From Syntrophopropionicum propionicicum_A (GTDB lineage: Bacteria > Bacillota > Desulfotomaculia > Desulfotomaculales > Pelotomaculaceae), in NCBI RefSeq assembly GCF_048984525.1, contig NZ_JBMGJC010000002.1, forward strand, positions 62,001 through 126,000: a stretch of 64,000 nt of DNA. Direction: 5' to 3'. The stretch's first letter is position 1, and every line of letters starts with the position of its first letter. A program made the position numbers and the translations under genes. The notes under the pieces are model-generated. The model saw only the letters and a list, made by a program, of their open reading frames with translations, did not search any database and had not been told where the DNA came from. Positions 60,680-64,000 of this stretch are shown here, one piece after another.

Positions 60680-60799
60680 ATGCAAAACTACCTATGGGTA
60701 CCGCTGACAACAAATTGTAGAGCGCTGATTCGCAGTATCAGACATACATTAGAAAAGATGGAACAGTTACAGAGCACACTCATACATATGATTGTTTAA
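60680..60799 (+). CDS. Possible 39-aa peptide after SIR2-HerA
   Basis: ATG 60680 opens MQNYLWVPLTTNCRALIRSI to MEQLQSTLIHMIV. GGGAGAAG lies 11 bases upstream. No family recognised. The sequence from here to 61020 is AT-rich with no other gene seen. Confidence 0.3.
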   Translation: MQNYLWVPLTTNCRALIRSIRHTLEKMEQLQSTLIHMIV

Positions 60800-61024
60800 A
60801 ATATGGTAATAGGTTTGAAATAAATTAAGATCGGTAAATTGTTGAGTTGCAAACTCAGTGCCTCAAGGGAACTTCGCATTATTCATATTATATTGATATG
60901 TTGATAGGAAAATTAAAGAGTATTATGTCCATATCGAACTCTAACTCAGCGGGGCTTCACCATGTAGAAATTAGTAATATATAAAAAATTGCTCAAATTT
61001 TGTAAAAATAGGACTGTGGTCCTA

Positions 61025-61053
61025 TTGAATGACGGGACGGTCCTGATTATAAT
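61025..61053 (+). promoter_or_regulatory. Promoter of the c-di-GMP riboswitch transcript
   Basis: TTGAAT at 61025-61030 and TATAAT at 61048-61053 with a 17-base spacer. A small dyad AGGAC...GTCCT overlaps upstream. Confidence 0.65.
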
Positions 61054-61079
61054 TTAGTACAACTGAATTGAATATCGGG

Positions 61080-61167
61080 TAGTTTTCCGGGGCAAACCTG
61101 TGCGAAAGCCAGGGACGCAAAGCCATGGGTCTAAAGCGAGAGCTAAGATTGCCAGGTTGCAAAACTA
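61080..61167 (+). promoter_or_regulatory. c-di-GMP-I riboswitch aptamer (GEMM)
   Basis: Conserved elements appear in order: GGGGCAAACC, the GNRA loop GCGAAAGC, AGGGACGCAAAGCC, GGGTCTAAAG with a second GNRA loop GCGAGAGC, then TTGCCAGGTTGC. P1 is TAGTTTT (61080-61086) with AAAACTA (61161-61167). This fits the GEMM c-di-GMP-I class. Expression platform: ATTACGG (61167-61173) can pair with CCGTAAT (61181-61187) as an antiterminator, excluding the CCCCC/GGGGG terminator. Confidence 0.92.
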
Positions 61168-61176
61168 TTACGGTCA

Positions 61177-61203
61177 CCCCCCGTAATGGGGGATTTTTGT
61201 TTT
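61177..61203 (+). terminator. Terminator of the c-di-GMP riboswitch
   Basis: CCCCCC-GTAAT-GGGGG followed by ATTTTTGTTTT. It overlaps the antiterminator arm CCGTAAT and touches the stop codon of the convergent xre gene. Confidence 0.88.
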
Positions 61204-61588
61204 ATACGGCCTGACTGTCCCGTATGGTCTCTATTAACTTCTGGAGATCGGCGGCTAGGGTAGGGAGTGTACGCCTATTTATACCGGCACTCAAAAGTGC
61301 CATGTATATATTGGCTCTGATTCCTGCGCCCTGAACGATAGTTTTTGTTTCCTCGCTATCAAGGTTGTCTTCCTCCGACATAAGCCAATCGAGAGGGACA
61401 CCTAGCAGCTCCACAAACTGCTGAATGGTTTCAGTCCTAGCCATAGAACCCCTGTTGCCCATCTCAATGCGATTAATTGCAAAATTGGTCTTCCCGATTG
61501 CGTCTCCGATCTTCGCCTGAGTATACCCCAGCGACTCCCGAAGCAGCCTAATTCTTTTTCCGAAAAGGGTAGGTAGTGATTTATCCAT
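61202..61588 (-). CDS. Xre-family transcriptional regulator
   Basis: 128 residues. An HTH_3 domain covers about residues 8-63 (KRIRLLRESLGYTQAKIGDA, FAINRIEMGNRG), followed by a helical tail. It resembles immunity-type repressors of mobile elements. ATG 61588 follows AAAGGAG; the longer upstream frame lacks a ribosome site. It faces the riboswitch transcript tail-on, so read-through of the riboswitch would be antisense to this gene. Confidence 0.9.
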   Translation of the reverse strand: MDKSLPTLFGKRIRLLRESLGYTQAKIGDAIGKTNFAINRIEMGNRGSMARTETIQQFVELLGVPLDWLMSEEDNLDSEETKTIVQGAGIRANIYMALLSAGINRRTLPTLAADLQKLIETIRDSQAV

Positions 61589-61748
61589 GTGAGAATCTCC
61601 TTTAGATACGGTCACGCGCATGATGTTTTTTAGATAATTACTAATGGAATAATAACACAAAAAATTAAAAAATAAAATAAAAATTAATGATTTGTTTAAC
61701 TATGGGTAAGATAATATTATAATTATATACAATTACAAATAGTTTAAT

Positions 61749-61766
61749 ACCGTCTTGTGAGACGGT
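61749..61766. promoter_or_regulatory. Inverted repeat between xre and the large RNA
   Basis: ACCGTCT-TGTG-AGACGGT, a perfect 7-bp dyad in the AT-rich divergent region. It could be the operator bound by the Xre protein, or a short terminator-like hairpin. Confidence 0.5.
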
Positions 61767-61828
61767 GTTAAGTAGCAATAATACCAGTAAGTAAGCGCAA
61801 TTAAAAAAATAATTTTTAAAAATAGTAG

Positions 61829-61858
61829 TTGACTTTTAATGCAATTGGATGATATAAT
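61829..61858 (+). promoter_or_regulatory. Promoter of the large structured RNA
   Basis: TTGACT at 61829-61834 and TATAAT at 61853-61858 with an 18-base spacer; start expected near 61865, where the GC-rich structured sequence begins. Confidence 0.8.
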
Positions 61859-61864
61859 GAAATT

Positions 61865-62548
61865 GTAGGGTAGGACAGCCAACGCTATGAGCAGCGCTAC
61901 CCTCGCATCATATAACACTTCGCAGCACGATTGTGCAAAAGCCAGGCCGGGGGCGTGGCACACAATCACTCCCAGTAAACTTCACAGTGAACTATCACTA
62001 AGCTGCCCGGACGATCACCATAAGTTCGGTGTATTAAAATGGTAGGCGCCCACCGTTAATCGCAGCAAATGCCCAATTTCTCAGCCTATTCGTACCAGTG
62101 ATATAGAATCAGGAGAGTACCCGCGCCGTGGGCATGGTGAGACGGGAGACTTCGGCCAGAACCACAGTGGGAGCTCAAGTTCTGGAATCCGGGGGAAAAG
62201 AGAGATGCTCCTCATATTCCGACAAACGCTTTTCTGGTTGTCGTTCTGAAGGCAACAAACTGGCAGCGCCCAAAAGCGCCTCCACCAGTGGCAAAGGGTT
62301 GGCGAACATGCGCCCTGCCTTCCTAGCGTAGCGATACGCGGCGACCCGGAGTGGGTAATCATAAAAGCGGGAATGTGCGAAAGAAAACCTTACTCCGACA
62401 AAAATCACAATGTTAATCTCCGCGCCCTGGTTAACGCTGGGGCGCGATAATACATAAGATTTTTCTCCGTACCCAAAATGGGTACGGCAATACATAACCC
62501 AAAAACCATGTGTTCTTAATAGGATAAATATTGGGACATGGTTTTTTG
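61865..62548 (+). ncRNA. Large structured non-coding RNA candidate (about 680 nt)
   Basis: A GC-rich, frame-poor block between AT-rich flanks, with a strong promoter in front and a terminator (AAAAACCATGT/ACATGGTTTTTT, 62501-62548) behind. Stems seen: AGGGTAG/CTACCCT (61867-61903), GATTGTG/CACAATC with nested GCCA/TGGC (61929-61967), CCAGAAC/GTTCTGG (62156-62185), CGACAA/TTGTCG (62220-62243), GCGTA-GCGA-TACGC with a GNRA loop (62326-62339), CGCGCCC/GGGCGCG (62421-62446), CCGTACCC/GGGTACGG (62467-62487). Size and mobile-element context recall ROOL or GOLLD RNAs, but I cannot confirm any family. Not RNase P, tmRNA, 6S or a group II intron by motif. Confidence 0.75.
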
Positions 62549-62580
62549 TTTTAAATCTACAATATATAAGGAGGGATTTT

Positions 62581-62868
62581 ATGACTCAAAATGACATCCG
62601 CAGGGTAGCAAGAAAAATCCTAATGGGTGGACAAAAGAAAGAATTGATACGATTCGTTTACAACAGGGAAAAGCGTGACGGCGTGCGATCACTGGCAAAG
62701 CATATGACAGAGATCAGCGGCAACCGTTATAAGGCAAGAGATTTAATGATTTTAGCAGGCCTTTATATTCGCAGTGAAAACGGTGACAGGATGTACCTGG
62801 GCGGCAAGCAGGGTAAACTTGGAGGCCGCCAAAACATGAAAGTTGCCCAAGCGTACCAAAGCATGTAA
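62581..62868 (+). CDS. Hypothetical 95-aa basic protein next to the large RNA
   Basis: ATG after AAGGAGGG, MTQNDIRRVARKILMGGQKK to RQNMKVAQAYQSM. Strongly basic and helical with a possible helix-turn-helix (VRSLAKHMTEISGNRYKARD). No family recognised. It starts 33 bases after the RNA's terminator and ends at its own terminator. Basic character makes nucleic-acid binding plausible. Confidence 0.75.
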   Translation: MTQNDIRRVARKILMGGQKKELIRFVYNREKRDGVRSLAKHMTEISGNRYKARDLMILAGLYIRSENGDRMYLGGKQGKLGGRQNMKVAQAYQSM

Positions 62869-62895
62869 ACGGCAGAGAATCTGCCGTTTTTGTTT
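62867..62895 (+). terminator. Terminator after the 95-aa gene
   Basis: ACGGCAGA-GAA-TCTGCCGT followed by TTTTTG, directly on the stop codon. Confidence 0.93.
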
Positions 62896-63238
62896 TTAGG
62901 CTTTGTTGAAAAATTGTGTTGTGGTCGTTTAGTCCTAGCATATTGCTAGGTACAGGAGTGCTAAGGCAACAAGAATACCACTTCTGCCAAAGCAGAGCAC
63001 AAGAAACCATTTGCCCACATCCAATACCACTCTCCTCTTTCCTTGGGTTATACCAAATTTGCTTGAAACGACAATTGTTAAATTAATGATTAAAGAACCA
63101 AAAAGGCCTGTTGTATGCGATATGATCAACAGGTTTTTTAACAGAGTCTTAATTTATTAGAGTTATTTTGACCCAACTCCAATTTTAAAGGCTGTCCCCA
63201 CGGACGGCCTAATTTTTTCTCAGAAAGGAGGCTTTAGC
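62896..63238. other. Intergenic region before the RecD2-like gene
   Basis: 343 bases. Two terminator-like hairpins are visible: CCTGTTG/CAACAGG plus TTTTTT (63107-63140) and GGC.GTCC/GGAC.GCC plus TTTTTT (63190-63218). A minus-strand frame at 62935-63129 would encode a 64-aa hydrophobic peptide but lacks support. GCATATTGCTAGG and CCTAGCATATTGC-type palindromic text near 62935-62951 is unexplained. Confidence 0.4.
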
Positions 63239-64000
63239 CTGACGGAAAATGAAAGATTTGAAGGAACCATAAGAAGGTTCATATTCTCAAGTGAAAATTT
63301 TTCAGTGGCTTCATTTTTATCTGGTCCTGAAATAATAACAGTAGCCGGCAACCTGTATGGAGTTCCGATAAAAGAAAAGGTCACTGTGTTTGGTACATGG
63401 GTTGAACACCCAAAGTTTGGCCGTCAGGTGAAAGTATCTCACTGGGAACGGCGTGTGCCATCCACCGCAGAACAGGCGGTAGCGTTTTTGGCCTCGGGGC
63501 TTATCAAAGGAGTGGGGCCTGTCACAGCGAGAAAGATTGTTCAGGCGCTCGGGCCAAATGCAGTGGAGATAATCCTTGAAAAAGGGCCGGGCGTGCTGGA
63601 GAGCATTAAGGGTTTTAAAAAGAAAGCCAAGGAAGCCTACCAATGTATAATGGAAACCTTTGAGATACAGAGAGTAATGGCACAGCTACTTCCTTTTGGG
63701 CTTACAGCTAAGACAGCGATAAAAGCCCACAAGAAGTTCGGCGGACGAACGGTTGAGCTTATCAGGGAAAACCCATACTGCCTTATGGATGTGGATTCGA
63801 TTGGTTTTATCAAGGCCGACGAGATAGCAAGGAAGTTCGGAATAGCCCTTGACAGCCTTGGCAGGATTTGCGGGGCCATAAAGTACACACTTGAAGAGTA
63901 CACATGGAACGGCGGACACTGCTATATGACGATGGAGAGGCTTGTAGATGAAGCCTTGAAACTTTTGAACTCGAAAGAAAACTGCGTTAAACGCAGTCAG
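63239..64000 (+). CDS. RecD2-like ATP-dependent DNA helicase, N-terminal part, CTG start
   Basis: 254 residues visible; the frame runs off the window. The N-terminal OB-like domain (FEGTIRRFIFSSENFSVASF) and tandem helix-hairpin-helix (FLASGLIKGVGPVTARKIV) followed by RENPYCLMDVDSIGFIKADE are typical of RecD2, a 5'-3' helicase of about 740 residues without RecBC. The Walker motifs lie beyond the edge. AAAGGAGG at 63224-63231 is 7 bases before CTG 63239, and no ATG, GTG or TTG is available upstream in frame, so CTG is the likely start. Copies of this type occur on plasmids and integrative elements. Confidence 0.85.
   Translation, partial: MTENERFEGTIRRFIFSSENFSVASFLSGPEIITVAGNLYGVPIKEKVTVFGTWVEHPKFGRQVKVSHWERRVPSTAEQAVAFLASGLIKGVGPVTARKIVQALGPNAVEIILEKGPGVLESIKGFKKKAKEAYQCIMETFEIQRVMAQLLPFGLTAKTAIKAHKKFGGRTVELIRENPYCLMDVDSIGFIKADEIARKFGIALDSLGRICGAIKYTLEEYTWNGGHCYMTMERLVDEALKLLNSKENCVKRSQ

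Noticed and set aside
62081..62495. Overlapping frames on both strands inside the large RNA
   Set aside because: No ribosome sites, no family resemblance, arginine/proline/serine-rich translations typical of GC-rich structured RNA.
61865..62548. Group I or II intron, RNase P RNA, tmRNA or 6S RNA
   Set aside because: No domain V-like hairpin, no intron P7 core, no RNase P GAGGAAAGTCC block and no tRNA-like ends were found.
62935..63129. 64-aa hydrophobic minus-strand peptide gene
   Set aside because: No ribosome site and it runs from within a terminator hairpin; kept only as a note in the intergenic entry.

Overview
The window reads as the chromosome of an anaerobic, spore-forming Clostridia-type Firmicute, probably a Peptococcaceae or Pelotomaculum/Desulfotomaculum relative. 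The signs are strong AAGGAGG-type ribosome sites with frequent TTG/GTG starts, a CIRCE-controlled groESL, a Spo0E-like protein, a LysM/SleB hydrolase under a c-di-AMP riboswitch, a tungsten/molybdenum aldehyde:ferredoxin oxidoreductase, a glycyl radical enzyme and corrinoid methyl-transfer genes. The assignment rests on gene content, not on a marker gene.

Region 1 (1-12000) is housekeeping and cofactor metabolism: molybdopterin genes (mobB end, a ThiF/MoeB-like E1, a 59-aa companion, moeA, a MoeA-periplasmic-binding-domain fusion, moaC, mogA), then CIRCE-groES-groEL, an aldehyde:ferredoxin oxidoreductase behind a structured attenuator-like leader, a cupin and a CDF cation exporter. These fit together: the pterin operon supplies the W/Mo cofactor that the oxidoreductase needs.

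Region 2 (12000-25600) has an L,D-transpeptidase and then a catabolic cluster. A sensor kinase joins a corrinoid-binding module, a PocR domain and a LytS-type kinase; it is followed by an AraC-type response regulator, a DUF1638 protein, a glycyl radical enzyme and its activase, a GPR1/FUN34/YaaH carrier, a UroD-type methyltransferase and a RamA-like corrinoid-activating protein. A tRNA-Thr follows.

Region 3 (25600-34740) is ordinary chromosome: a PAS sensor kinase, a CheY-like regulator, small proteins, an RNase H-like protein, the c-di-AMP riboswitch with its LysM-SleB gene (the aptamer carries an inserted dispersed repeat), a nucleotidase and an M24 peptidase.

Region 4 (34740-64000) is accessory. 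It opens with the 3' half of a tRNA gene and phased direct repeats (probable integration scar) and a decayed acetyltransferase. A complete type III-A CRISPR-Cas locus follows (cas10-csm2-csm3-csm4-csm5-cas6, a 33-repeat array, cas1-cas2-csm6). At least three spacers are complementary to ribosome-site-plus-start-codon sequences, as expected for RNA-targeting crRNAs, and a nine-unit block of the array is tandemly duplicated. After a decayed stretch (rlmD-like fragment, IS3 remnant) come an AbrB-like regulator, a secreted metallo-beta-lactamase-fold protein, a VanZ-like protein, a DUF4062 protein, an intact IS3-family element and a SIR2-HerA defence pair. The last 3 kb look like the start of another mobile element: a c-di-GMP-I riboswitch with a terminator but no sense-strand gene directly behind it, a divergent Xre-type repressor, a roughly 680-nt promoter-to-terminator structured non-coding RNA, a 95-aa unknown protein and a RecD2-like helicase that runs off the window and appears to start at CTG. 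The large RNA is the best candidate for something undescribed.
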